Shown: positions 8,744 through 18,298, numbered from the stretch's first letter. The stretch is 29,850 nucleotides of DNA from Seminavis robusta (GCA_903772945.1 CAICTM010001412.1:1-29850); one strand, 5' to 3'. Made by a program: numbers and translations. The notes: generated by a model not told the origin, from the sequence alone.

Positions 8744-11700
8744 ATGCGGTATCTTCCTTCCAAGTTCTGCGTCTTGGCCCTTTCTTGGGCCATTCTGTTC
8801 GGCCATTCCCTTGGAGACTCCGTCCTTCCCAGTGTTGGTGACACGGATTCGACGCTACAAGACCTCATCCCATTCGATGCCACGGAAGAGGATGGCATTA
8901 CTGTCACGGAACGTGTCCTCTCCATCGATGTCGACGACAACAACAGTACTGACGTCGTTTCCTTGGATATCGAAATTGATGATATCGAAGACGACGAAGA
9001 CTTTGACATCGACTCCTTTGACGTTGCGGCATACTATCAACAATACATCAACAACAGTACCCACGAGGGAAAGAACAAAACGGATTCAGACTTTGAACAC
9101 TCTGGGGCCGACGTGGATCTCAATATTGACGTCGATCCGAACGACTTTGATTTGGATTCCTTTGATGTCGCAGCATTTTATGATGACTACCTCAAGATTC
9201 ACAACGCAAGCAGTCTAACCATGCCCTCAAGTGGCTTGGATCCTGCCATTATTGCCGATATCCAATCCAGGGGATCATTTAAAGATCTCAAGGACATGGT
9301 CTTGGAAATTGTGACACACTCAGACGAACAGGATCTAGAGTCGCCCCTCTTAACAGACATCCTCATCAGCCTAAGTACCAGCTTGGGCTATGAACCTTGG
9401 GTCCTCCAATTCTACCTTGAAACGTTTCCCAGCCAAGCTGAGGACATCGCTCTGGCTCATGCCAATGCTGTGCAGGAGGTCAGGGAAAGAAAAGTTAAGG
9501 TGTTGGTGAACCTTTTCTTGCACACCATGCTCAAGGACTTGAAAAAGGGAGTTCCCATGGAAAAGATTTTGAAAAGCCTGGGCATGGAGCAACATGAGCT
9601 GGATGAAGCGCTCGAAGCCTACAACCACCCAGATGTCATTGAAGCACTGGAGAACGCTGAGGCGGAAGGAGCCAACCATGCATCCCACTGTATGTATACT
9701 GACAAAGGGATGAGGAACATGCATGGCACCATACAATATCCTAATCATTCTGTTTCTTTTGCGTTCGTCTAATGCACAATTGGTATAGTGAACGACAACA
9801 ATGGATCTCCTGGACTATTGACAAGGAAGCTGGCAAGCGATGAGGTCAGGGAAAACATTGATGCACAGGAGGCCGAGCACCATGAAACATATCGAAAGAG
9901 AAAAATGCGTCGAGCTGACATTCTCAAGTCCACAAAAACATTCCTTGTCCGAGTTGAGGATCACAAGACTTTTGTGCACCACCATGCTCGCAGACTGACC
10001 AACTGCGATGATATGACTGAAGAAGAGTGCGACGCTGAAACTCTTGATGACATGACTGATGACTTGCTTACTCTGTCAGGCCTTGTTGAGACAGCTTTGA
10101 ACCCCATTCTTGAATTCTTTCATGTTTTTGATAAGATTGAAGACAAGCTGGGCAGTGTTAAGCTTGTTCTGATGACTGTGAGTGACTGTCATCTCTGTTT
10201 GCGTGCTTGCTGCTTTCCCTACTATACTTGCTTTCTCTGACCTTCTGCTTGCTTGGGTATTGGCACCTCTTCCTTCCCACTCCCTTCCCACTCCATTTTC
10301 AGTTGAGTATTGCCTGTAAGTTGTGTGCAGGATTGGGAGCATATGCCGAGTTAAAAAATCTGTCAATTTGTTACTGACACATGCTTGCTGTACCGCAGTG
10401 ACTGCTTGTGCAACTCTTCTTGATCCATACTTTGCTGGAATCTTCACCCAGCTCAAAAATGTTGTTGATCTTGTCAAACCCAAGACTGACACTATTGCCA
10501 ACAAGGCAGCAGATTTTGAGGATGAGTTTATTGAGAGGTGGAACTCAACTCTGAATGGAGTCACAACAATGATGGACACATTCACAACTGTTACTGAAAC
10601 AGCAGCAGAAGTTGGAGGCTTCTTGGTTGGTGTCACTCAAAACCAATGTGCTAAGTCCATGGTTGATGGCCTTCTTCCTGGCATGATTCGCAGAGCTCAG
10701 ACAGGCCTTGGTCATTTTGTTGATGGGGCCAAGGACATTGTGAATGTTATGGGAAACCTGGTCTCTGCGATCGGTGGAGCAGCATGGAAAACCACGTTCA
10801 CAATTTTGAAAGCTGTTGTAAGCATTGGAGAGTTTTTGGCTCCATTCTTCACCCCTCTGGCACCCATTTCTGTGATCGTGACTACGCCCCTGTACTTTCC
10901 CTGGGTTGACCTCAAGGTTCCAAAAGTGTTGGGAAGGGCAAAGTGTACGAACACTGATGACAAGAAATTCGATAAGGTCCTTTCAAGTTGCTGGGAAACG
11001 GACAGTCCCAAGTGGAAATTGCTGGTCCTCCCCCCTTTCCACATGCAAAAGAAGTGTAGCAATGAGGATTTGCCCACATTCATGACCGGTGTGTGCAAGC
11101 TGCCAGGGAGGAACATGGAATCACGGTCTCGAAGCGAAACACAACGTGTGTGCGTCAACGTGAATGAGCGGGTCTGTGCCCGGGTGAACGAGCAGGTCTG
11201 TTTTACTGTGAGAATAAAGAAATGCACAAGAATAGCAGGAAGGAGGAAATGTGTTGGTAGAAACATCAGAAAGTGTGACAGAGTATCGGTTGATAGATGC
11301 AGCACTGTCAGCGTGAGAAGATGCGATCAAGTGACTGTCAATATTCCATATTTGGCTTGGTAAGCAAGTTGCGAGAATGCTGTCTGCTTTTACTATACTA
11401 CTTGCTTTGATTCAATCAGCTTACCCGTCCTATCCTCCTCTTTTAAAAATGAAACTTTCAGCCCAAGTGGGACCCAGTGGTTTGTCGATAAGTGCTACGA
11501 AGGCTGCCCTGGAGACTTCACCAGAGACCCTGTCATCCGAAACTTGTGCAATACTCCAAGGCGGGATCAGAATGTAAAGCTTGCCAGCTGCAGCAGCTAC
11601 GATGAGCCATCCAATTTGGGACCGCTTGGAAACTGCTGGGCAAAGTGTCCCAGTGGTTACACCAATCTAGGGATTCTCTGTGTTAAAGCAGGTACATTCA

Positions 11701-13958
11701 AATTCACAATCCAAGATGTCTTCGAAAAGGCTGAAAAGCTCCTTGAGGATTTGACGGGAAAATGGGTAGAGCGAGTTGAAGATGGTCTGACAACAGTGCT
11801 GGAAACAGCCCTGGGATTTTTGACTGGACTCATCGATGAGGTGACAGGAGCTGACTTCAGCTTTAAAGTTCCAAGTAAGTTCTTACTCCCCATTGGTTTC
11901 CAGCAATATTGACAATTGTATGGAGAGGCTACGATGGGTTAGAGGGGGAAGGCACTACATGCACTGATGTTTTCTCTTAAATTGTAAACTCCCCCAGACT
12001 TGTCCTTCAATGTGGACAACCTGCTGCCGTTGAATCAGATCAACCTCAACGTCCCATCATTGCCATCCACAAACTTTGATATTGCTGGAAACCTGCTGAA
12101 CAAGGTGACCAGCAAGTTGCCATCCAATCTGATCAGCTGTGGTACTGATGCTGACTGCCTTTTAAGCCAAATGAACCTTCCCTCAGTGGATGAGATTATG
12201 GAGAAGATTGAGAACCTCTTCACTCCAGAGGACCTTGAAGCTGTTTTGGATGCCTTTATGGAGGTAGTCCCCAGCGTCAATTGCAAGGCTTGGGATGAAA
12301 CCAGCATTCCACTGGGCGATGCTTTCGAGGCACTTACGGAGCTAAGCTGCAGTGCATGCAACGTGAAAGTTCCCATATGTGCGGACATGGGAACTGACTT
12401 CCTGGACGACTCAATCCAGAATGTGCTTAACTCACAGGTCCAGCCTATTGTGATGGGAGGGTGGGGAAAGATCAAGGAGTTCTTGGCTCCGTGGGCTGAA
12501 GCCAGAAGACTTCTTGGTGATGATGTTGTCCGACGCAAGCTTGGTGGGTACAATGACGTCAAAAAGTGGCAGCCTATTCTTCCAATCACGGTTCCAACCA
12601 GCTTTGGATGGGATGAAACCGCAGCAAACCAGCGCACTGGTAAATGGGAATATTACCTCATGGCTGATCATGGCCATGAAGGTGGTGTGCAGGGTGCCGG
12701 GTACATGTCAGGGTCCTACGTTGCGCTCAACCTACGTGTCAAAATTGAGTTTGGTTTCAGTTACATTGACTTTTATGACATGATGACATTTGATTACAAC
12801 CCCTTCAATGATTTTGGTATGAAGTTTGGTTCGGAGTTTGAGCTCAAGTTCAGTACAACTGGAGATATTGTAAGCTGGTTCTGTTCTCCAAGAAAATGTT
12901 TCATTTCTCCCTTTGGTTCTTACACTGTCAGTCTTATTCTTTGCTTGCTCTGCGCCTTAGAATGCTCTGCTGGACAGGCGTCGGCGATGGGTTGAAAAGA
13001 TCAGAAACATTGACGAATCGGATATATATTTGAAAGGGGATGAATGCTTCGAGCTGGAAGACCAATATTTGTATGACGTGGATGGCATGGCTGGAGATGG
13101 GACCAAGCTAGCTTATCACACTTCCCTTGACGATGTTCTTCTTCAATTCGTTGAGAATGGCGACTTTTGGTACACTGTGTGCAAACCTCTCGAGGAGGCC
13201 AGGGATATGGTGTGGGAAGAATACAAGAAGTACGATTGCGAACCAGAGGATATGCTGAAGACTGTAGACCCACAGAATGAAGAAGAACGCAGGAAGGCCA
13301 TTCTTTGTGTCAAATACTGGTATGATACCAAACGTGAGGTGGAGGAGCTCATTGCCAAGTATTATCGGCTAAAAGATGAGGCGTACACGGGCATTGCCGT
13401 GGCCAAACCCGGATTCTTTCGTTCATTGTGGGGATCTACCAAGGAGGCTGTGAAGTACACTCTTCATCCCAAAAACTGGCCCCTTGATTCCTACTACTTC
13501 CTCAACATGGGTAAGTTGTGGTTGTATGCGGTTGACATTGAATTGCGTGCATGGACACATTTCTGACACTGCCTCATTTTGTGCCCACAGCTGTTTCAGA
13601 GATCATGGGCGACAGTCGTGGCCTACGCCCCCGCATGTGGGTCAGAATGGTTTGGAGCCCTGTTGACTTTTTTGAGATTGGACCTACATTCCAGTTTGAT
13701 TTTGACGATGATGGTCTGCAGCTCTATGGCCTTGGTGTGGGTTCCTTCACGATTGATTCCGCAAAAGTCTTGCGTCGAGAGAGACAGCTAATGCAATCTC
13801 AAGCGCCATTGAAAGACAAAGACGGCAATGAGATTGAACGCGGAGTCGGCACAATCCCTATTGTTTCTTTAAATGCTGGTATCTGGTGCCATGTCGACTT
13901 TGCCCCTGGCAAAGGAAAGATTCGGGATGGCTTTTGGTGCCCAGGTTTTGCGACGTAA
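8744..13958 (+). CDS. Large secreted protein, about 1500 residues, seven exons
   Basis: Proposed exons are 8744-9689, 9789-10181, 10399-11359, 11462-11874, 11998-12869, 12961-13510 and 13591-13958. Phases agree at every joint; the exon 2/3 joint is the only one with a weak donor. The ATG at 8744 starts a signal peptide (L-A-L-S-W-A-I-L-F-G-H, cleavage near S-L-G-D-S). Residues 60-145 are very acidic and contain a duplicated phrase, D-I-D-S-F-D-V-A-A-Y and D-L-D-S-F-D-V-A-A-F. Residues of about 697-755 hold eight cysteines spaced 8 residues apart (one gap of 9). After these comes a Cys-rich segment spanning exons 3 and 4 (C-P-S-G-T-Q-W-F-V-D-K-C-Y-E-G-C-P, later C-P-S-G-Y-T-N-L-G-I-L-C). The remainder is mixed alpha/beta, ending G-F-W-C-P-G-F-A-T. 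N-x-S/T sites such as N-N-S-T fit an extracellular or cell-wall location. I recognise no family; it may be specific to diatoms or stramenopiles. Confidence 0.8.
10178..10398 (+). other. Unusual intron with ambiguous ends in the large secreted-protein gene
   Basis: The best donor-like sequence (GTGAGT at 10178) is phase 0, but the only usable downstream acceptors in the exon 3 frame are phase 1 or 2. The tetramer GTGA occurs at the donor side (10178-10181) and again across the acceptor side (10398-10401). Using the second GT (10182, GTGACT) with the AG ending at 10398 keeps the frame, giving M-T-V-M-T-A-C. Using the tetramer repeat would need a GT-CA or TG-AG intron. The intron is about 217 nt, twice the length of its neighbours. 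Confidence 0.5.
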
Positions 13959-14496
13959 CCAGAATGCACTGGCTTTATTACCATACCGTAGGTGCGAACT
14001 GACGCAGACGGCTCCCTTCTCAGTACGACGAGCAAGTCCGAGGCAAGCAGTTCATCATGTTGGCTGCTATCGAGTCAATCTGTAACGTAAAACAATCTCT
14101 TGCTACATGTACCGATGGAACTCTGCTGCAAGCCATACCGGTATAGCCGTAGGTAGCTAAAAGTAAGGTAAATGGCTGTGTCGCGCAGATATATCGTCGC
14201 CCAATTGTAAGGGAACAACGAAGAGGAATATATATGTAGCCATGTTCACGTTAGTAAACGCCAACCAACAGACACCACAACATGACGTCTCTTGCGTGGC
14301 TTGGACCATCCGGTTCTCCCTGCACACCGGGAGCATACAAGGCCTTGTCACTCTCTTGGGACTGTGTCTTTTGCGTGGAAACGTTGGACGTTCTCACGCA
14401 ACTTGAAGACAATTGACGACCCTCAAGCATATTGGAGCCGTCTCGACGATCTCTCTCGATCGGATCCTCGCTGTGGCTGTAAACGGGGAAAGTTAC
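13959..14496. other. Intergenic region, no gene seen
   Basis: About 540 bases lie downstream of the large secreted-protein gene. It includes one ACCGGT at 14137 and several short frames with no recognisable product. The 3' untranslated region of the upstream gene must lie in its first part. Confidence 0.55.
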
Positions 14497-14797
14497 TATG
14501 GGTTAGAGAGAGCTAAGATGAGGATGGGGAGCGACAGAGAGGGGAGGGCACGATGCAGGAATGCAAGGCAAGCCAAGCAATCAAGTGCACAAGCAGGGCA
14601 ACATGGAGACCATGGAAAGGGGGGAAGGCAGGAGGGCAGGGAGGAGCGAAGGAGCAAGACTAGTGGAAGGGATCGAGGGCATCCTCGATGTGTGCCATGC
14701 ATGGTAGCATCCAGTCGACATCGGGTATGCATGGGGCGACCGTGGAATCTCAATAGCCTGTGCCCTATCAAGGCTCGATCATAGCCTTAACCCCATA
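14497..14797. mobile_element. Purine-rich inverted-repeat element, copy 1
   Basis: The left end (TATGGGTTAGAGAGAGCTAA, 14497-14516) is roughly the reverse complement of the right end (TAGCCTTAACCCCATA, 14782-14797), with gaps. The interior of the plus strand is strongly purine-rich (long GGGAGG, GGCAGG and GGAGCG runs between 14520 and 14690). The left end shares the order GTTA-G-GAG, GCTAAG, GATGAG with the element at 16562-16943, so the two are probably one family. No coding capacity is seen and no target duplication was found. Confidence 0.45.
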
Positions 14798-15002
14798 TTT
14801 TCCTCAACTAAGTTAATTGTCCTGGGAATGGCAAAGGGCCCATGCGGCTATGCATACAAGCCATGCTAGTAGCTTGGAGCATTGGATTATTCGAGTATTA
14901 CACCTTTCTAAAGAAGAAGGTCAATGATTTTTTATTAACATGTTTTGTTGTTTTATGGATTGTTGTTACAGTACATGCTTGACAGGCCGGCCAGGACACA
15001 AG

Positions 15003-15953
15003 TTAGTTTCGTGACGTTCTCCTCCAAGTTTTGGCCACCGAGGAGGAGACGCCACCAAAATGCCCATTGGTGGATCCGGTCAATCCGGACATGTTGAAGG
15101 TGGAGGACTGTTTCTTGGTCAATCCCTGTACGGCAAAGGTGCAATACTCGATATCTTCGGCATCGCCCATCAATGCCCGCTCCAAGACAATTCCGTGCAC
15201 GCCGTGTTGTTGCTTGAGTGTTTTTCCGGTACTAATTTCGGCATTGTCGTGTTGCATGGCGGGCATGGCGGCCAGGACAATCGAGTTTTTGTGGTTGTTA
15301 ACGGCGGAAAGAATCGAGTCGAGATTGTCATTGTCGTTGTTGGCATCCACCAAAAAGCAAACGGATTGGTCATTGTCAGCTCTTGCCAGTACGTCTTGCA
15401 CTTCTTGTTCCGATTGCACCAGGTAGATGACTCCCACCTCATCATTTTCCGGGGCTTTGAATTCTGCCGATGCCGGTACCACCACGGCATCGACTCCAGC
15501 TTGTACGGCTTGTTGAAGCAAATCGTCCGTGCTAACACTCGCGCGATTGTCGTAAATGACGGGACAAGGTCCTGGAAAATTCCCTTTTGCCGAGGCTTGT
15601 TCTTGCACTAATTCGTGTGCCACCTGTACATCGGAGACCCACAACGAGTTCACCTGGAGTTTGCGTGCTTGCATCGACAGAGTCCCCAATTCGCCTGCGT
15701 CCAAAGTTTCGCCGCCAGCGTATTCCAGATGGACCGTCAGCGTCTTGCTGGCCTTTTTCAAGGCCGCCGCCACGTGGGATGGAACCGACGACACGGCGGT
15801 ATGTTCCGCCGTGGCCGACATTGCAAGGGCCGTTGGTCGTGTCATAGTCGGGGCGATCGAAAATGCCGAGACAACGCCAGCGTTCAGCAGAGTCGCAATG
15901 GACACCAAGACAACCAGACCATCTCGAAAGCGAATTGGATGCGGGAAAGTCAT
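15003..15953 (-). CDS. Plastid-targeted protein, possible beta/alpha-barrel
   Basis: This is a single open frame of 316 residues with its ATG at 15953. The N-terminus has a hydrophobic signal (L-V-V-L-V-S-I-A-T-L-L-N-A-G-V-V-S-A) followed directly by F-S-I-A-P-T. That matches the A-S-A-F-A-P pattern with the essential Phe at the cleavage site, which directs proteins through the ER into complex red-lineage plastids. The mature part alternates hydrophobic strands and helices (S-L-W-V-S-D-V, P-C-P-V-I-Y-D-N, G-V-D-A-V-V-V-P-A, G-V-I-Y-L-V-Q-S, S-V-C-F-L-V-D-A, S-I-V-L-A-A-M-P, G-V-H-G-I-V-L-E), with a spacing like a TIM barrel of the tryptophan or histidine biosynthesis type. Typical catalytic motifs of indole-glycerol-phosphate synthase are not evident, so enzyme activity is unproven. 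The C-terminus is Gly/Ser-rich (M-S-G-L-T-G-S-T-N-G-H-F-G-G). Confidence 0.75.
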   Translation of the reverse strand: MTFPHPIRFRDGLVVLVSIATLLNAGVVSAFSIAPTMTRPTALAMSATAEHTAVSSVPSHVAAALKKASKTLTVHLEYAGGETLDAGELGTLSMQARKLQVNSLWVSDVQVAHELVQEQASAKGNFPGPCPVIYDNRASVSTDDLLQQAVQAGVDAVVVPASAEFKAPENDEVGVIYLVQSEQEVQDVLARADNDQSVCFLVDANNDNDNLDSILSAVNNHKNSIVLAAMPAMQHDNAEISTGKTLKQQHGVHGIVLERALMGDAEDIEYCTFAVQGLTKKQSSTFNMSGLTGSTNGHFGGVSSSVAKTWRRTSRN

Positions 15954-16187
15954 TTTTGTTTCTTTTTGCAGATAGTACGGTACAGTCCTGTGCTGATTTT
16001 ATGGCTTGCATAAAACTGAAAGTGAAACCAACAATTGGGTTGCGGAGAAGAACAAAACATCACAAGCTTCGAGCGTCATTGTTTTATTCTGTTGCTTGGT
16101 GATCGAGTGTCGAGGGTACGTCAGTGTTGCAAAACCCTAATGAAATTGCTGCCACTGGACACGGGATATTGGTCCAGGCACCACATA
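15954..16187. promoter_or_regulatory. Upstream region of the plastid-protein gene
   Basis: This short gap should contain the promoter of the minus-strand plastid-protein gene. It is bounded on the right by a TA-flanked inverted-repeat element. No specific promoter motif was recognised. Confidence 0.3.
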
Positions 16188-16409
16188 CAGTCAACATTCA
16201 GATATATATACTGGGGGGGATTCAGGAATTCAGTAAATATAACAGAGAGAATAAATATTGATTTTATCCCTAACCCTAACTATTCCCGTAGAATTGTACG
16301 TGCTCTAGTACTAAAATAGGGTTAGAGTTAAAAATGTGGGAACTGGAGTATTCTTAAATATTATAGAGCGAATAAATACAAGATTATAAATATAAGCGAG
16401 CGTTGACTG
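16188..16409. mobile_element. TA-flanked MITE, Tc1/mariner-like ends
   Basis: The left end CAGTCAAC (16188-16195) is matched by GTTGACTG at 16402-16409, and looser similarity continues inward (TTC, then TATAT-rich). The element is flanked by TA on both sides (16186-16187 and 16410-16411), the target duplication made by Tc1/mariner transposases, whose ends also commonly begin CAGT. The 222-bp interior is AT-rich and non-coding. It contains two CCCTAA units (16268-16279) and a TAGGGTTAG some 40 bases later in the opposite orientation, resembling the telomere repeat TTAGGG. Confidence 0.6.
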
Positions 16410-16437
16410 TACAACAGCTATTACGAAAGTCGCGATT

Positions 16438-16456
16438 GAGTCGAGTCGAGTCGAGT
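16438..16456. repeat. GAGTC short tandem repeat
   Basis: About four copies of the 5-bp unit GAGTC occur in a row, with further scattered GAGT units up to about 16475. This is a simple microsatellite. Confidence 0.7.
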
Positions 16457-16561
16457 GGCAGTCGAGTGACGAGTCATATAATCATTCCTGGAAAGGGGGG
16501 GTTAGAGCATCTACTACGGGGGCCAGTCATGCATATGCATATTTAAAAACAAAGACTAAGT

Positions 16562-16943
16562 AGATACGTTAAGGAGCGAGGGGGGCTAAGCTAGGATGAG
16601 CGGTGGCATCGGTGGTGTGTACCAGGTAGTACTGGGAGAGCGGGGAGGACAGAAGCAGGGCAAAAAGGAGCTAGGAGGGGAGGGGACAGCATGGAGCAAA
16701 AGAAGGAAGTTGAGGGCAAGTCGAGAGGGAGTAAAAGGGGGCAGGATTAGCGGAAGAGTGCAAGTGCACCATCGGCATCCCAGAGAGAACGGCGGCAGCT
16801 CATTGTGCCATCAGGGACACGAGAGCCACCCATGCAGAGGTGGTATGCATAATTTTAAAAAAGCAAAGAAGAGTCAAAATTAGTGCACTCATCGATCAGC
16901 CTACTAGCTTACAGTCGTAGCCCCCCCTCTCCTTAACGTATCT
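16562..16943. mobile_element. Purine-rich inverted-repeat element, copy 2
   Basis: AGATACGTTAAGGAG (16562-16576) is matched perfectly by the reverse complement ending at 16943, and the match continues with small differences through a G-run and GGCTA, about 26 bp per arm. The 382-bp interior is purine-rich on the plus strand, like the element at 14497-14797, and shares its left-end order. No clear target duplication is seen. The right end lies 12 bases before an ATG that opens the ankyrin-repeat frame. Confidence 0.65.
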
Positions 16944-17044
16944 GCGTTTCTCTCATGCATGCAGTGCCTCCGGCCATCAACCCCACTGCTATCTCGAGCT
17001 CGGTCTATCTAGAGTATCCAGACTGCTCTTTGGTTCTTCGGACC

Positions 17045-18298
17045 ATGTCAACTCTTGGTCTTGCTAGTCCCAATAATAAGTCTGCTCCCAAAAAGCAAAA
17101 GCTGCCTCAACCCTCGCAAGCACTATTGCTCTTACTGGAACACAATAAGGATAATATCTTGGTCAACAATGTCTTTTCGTTTGTAGGAATGGGGCATTAT
17201 GCCTTTGTGGGTGTTGTCAACAAAAAATTCAACAAACTCTACAAAGAGTACTGCGACAGTGTGCCAGAGGAAGATCGTCCAAGTGTCATGAGACATGACG
17301 AGGATGAGCCAGCAGAGGAAGATGGATGTCGTCCAGCAACCAGCACAGACACCATCCCAAGGGCCGCGTTCTGCAGCATTTCCTGTGCAGAATTCTGGCA
17401 AGCTGACAGCTCAGAGAGGAAAGCACCAGATGAAGATGATGTTTGTAATGCCATTGCCAGTGTTGGGTATATTGCAGTTCTTCAATGGGCTCAGGAGCAA
17501 GGATTCCCGTGGGATGAAAATACATGCTGGTATGCTGCTGAAGGTGGTCATTTGGAAACCCTGAAATGGTTGCGCAAGAATGGGTGCCCATGGGATGAAG
17601 ATACGTGCCTGGGTGCTGCTGTAAATGGTCACTTTGATATTCTCAAGTGGGCACATCAAAATGGATGCCCTTGGGATGAGTATACTTGTTTGAAAGCCGC
17701 TGAAGGAGGCCACTTTGAAACTCTCAAATTGTTGCATGAAAATGGGTGCCCTTGGGATAGCAGGGTATGCTTCGAGGCTGCTAGAAATGGGCACTGGGAA
17801 ATGATCGAATGGGCACATGAAAATGGAGCCCCGTGGGATGAGCGTACATGTACTGCTGCAGCTGGTCATGCTCACTTTGAAATTCTCAAATGGTTGCATG
17901 AACATGGATGCCCTTGGGATGAAAATACATGCTCTGATGCTGCTCTTAATGGACATTTTGAAATGCTGATGTGGGCACACGAGAATGGCTGCCCATGGGA
18001 TGGGCTTACATGCGCCAATGCTGCAGGGTCTGGCCATTTGAACATTTTGCAATGGGCCCATCAGAATGGATGCCCATGGGATGAGGATACTTGTTTGAAA
18101 GCCGCTGAAGGAGGTCATTTGGAAATTCTGAAATGGGCTAGGGAGAATGGGTGCCCCTGGGACAGTGGCTCATGCGAGGCTGCTGCAAAAAATGACCATA
18201 TGGATGTGCTGTATTGGGCACGTGATAATGGATGTCCAGAGGATGGGTGGAGCACTTACTATGGACTGGATAGAGCAATTCCCTTGTCGAACGAGTAA
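17045..18298 (+). CDS. Ankyrin-like repeat protein with nine 27-residue repeats
   Basis: The ATG at 17045 (M-S-T-L-G-L-A-S-P) gives 417 residues. The frame is also open from an ATG at 16955, but those 30 extra residues abut an inverted-repeat element and look unlike a natural start. The N-terminal segment I-L-V-N-N-V-F-S-F-V-G-M-G-H-Y-A-F-V-G-V-V-N-K-K-F is the F-box-like or hydrophobic leader often placed before such arrays. An acidic stretch follows (D-E-D-E-P-A-E-E-D). Nine consecutive units then follow the pattern G-C-P-W-D-E-x-T-C-x-x-A-A-x-x-G-H-x-E-I-L-K-W-A-x-x-N, with a half unit before and a short tenth after. These are ankyrin-type helix-turn-helix repeats trimmed to 27 residues. 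The protein probably binds other proteins; with an F-box leader it could be a substrate adaptor for ubiquitin ligation, which is inference. Confidence 0.85.
   Translation: MSTLGLASPNNKSAPKKQKLPQPSQALLLLLEHNKDNILVNNVFSFVGMGHYAFVGVVNKKFNKLYKEYCDSVPEEDRPSVMRHDEDEPAEEDGCRPATSTDTIPRAAFCSISCAEFWQADSSERKAPDEDDVCNAIASVGYIAVLQWAQEQGFPWDENTCWYAAEGGHLETLKWLRKNGCPWDEDTCLGAAVNGHFDILKWAHQNGCPWDEYTCLKAAEGGHFETLKLLHENGCPWDSRVCFEAARNGHWEMIEWAHENGAPWDERTCTAAAGHAHFEILKWLHEHGCPWDENTCSDAALNGHFEMLMWAHENGCPWDGLTCANAAGSGHLNILQWAHQNGCPWDEDTCLKAAEGGHLEILKWARENGCPWDSGSCEAAAKNDHMDVLYWARDNGCPEDGWSTYYGLDRAIPLSNE
17501..18229 (+). repeat. Nine tandem 81-bp coding repeats
   Basis: Each unit encodes one 27-residue ankyrin-like repeat, and all nine units have exactly the same length. 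The 729-bp array keeps TGCCC(A/T/C)TGGGATGA near the start of most units. Equal unit lengths suggest growth by unequal crossing-over or gene conversion. Confidence 0.85.

Noticed and set aside
15060..16013. Several plus-strand frames of 130-180 codons
   Set aside because: All are antisense or shifted readings of the plastid-protein gene, which alone has a coherent targeting signal and fold pattern.
16267..16279. CCCTAACCCTAAC taken as a chromosome end
   Set aside because: Only two units are present and genes continue on both sides, so it is an interior telomere-like motif, not a telomere.
17411..18118. 235-codon minus-strand frame with repeated P-R-A-S-I or similar phrases
   Set aside because: It is the antisense reading of the 81-bp ankyrin-like array, so its regularity comes from the real gene.
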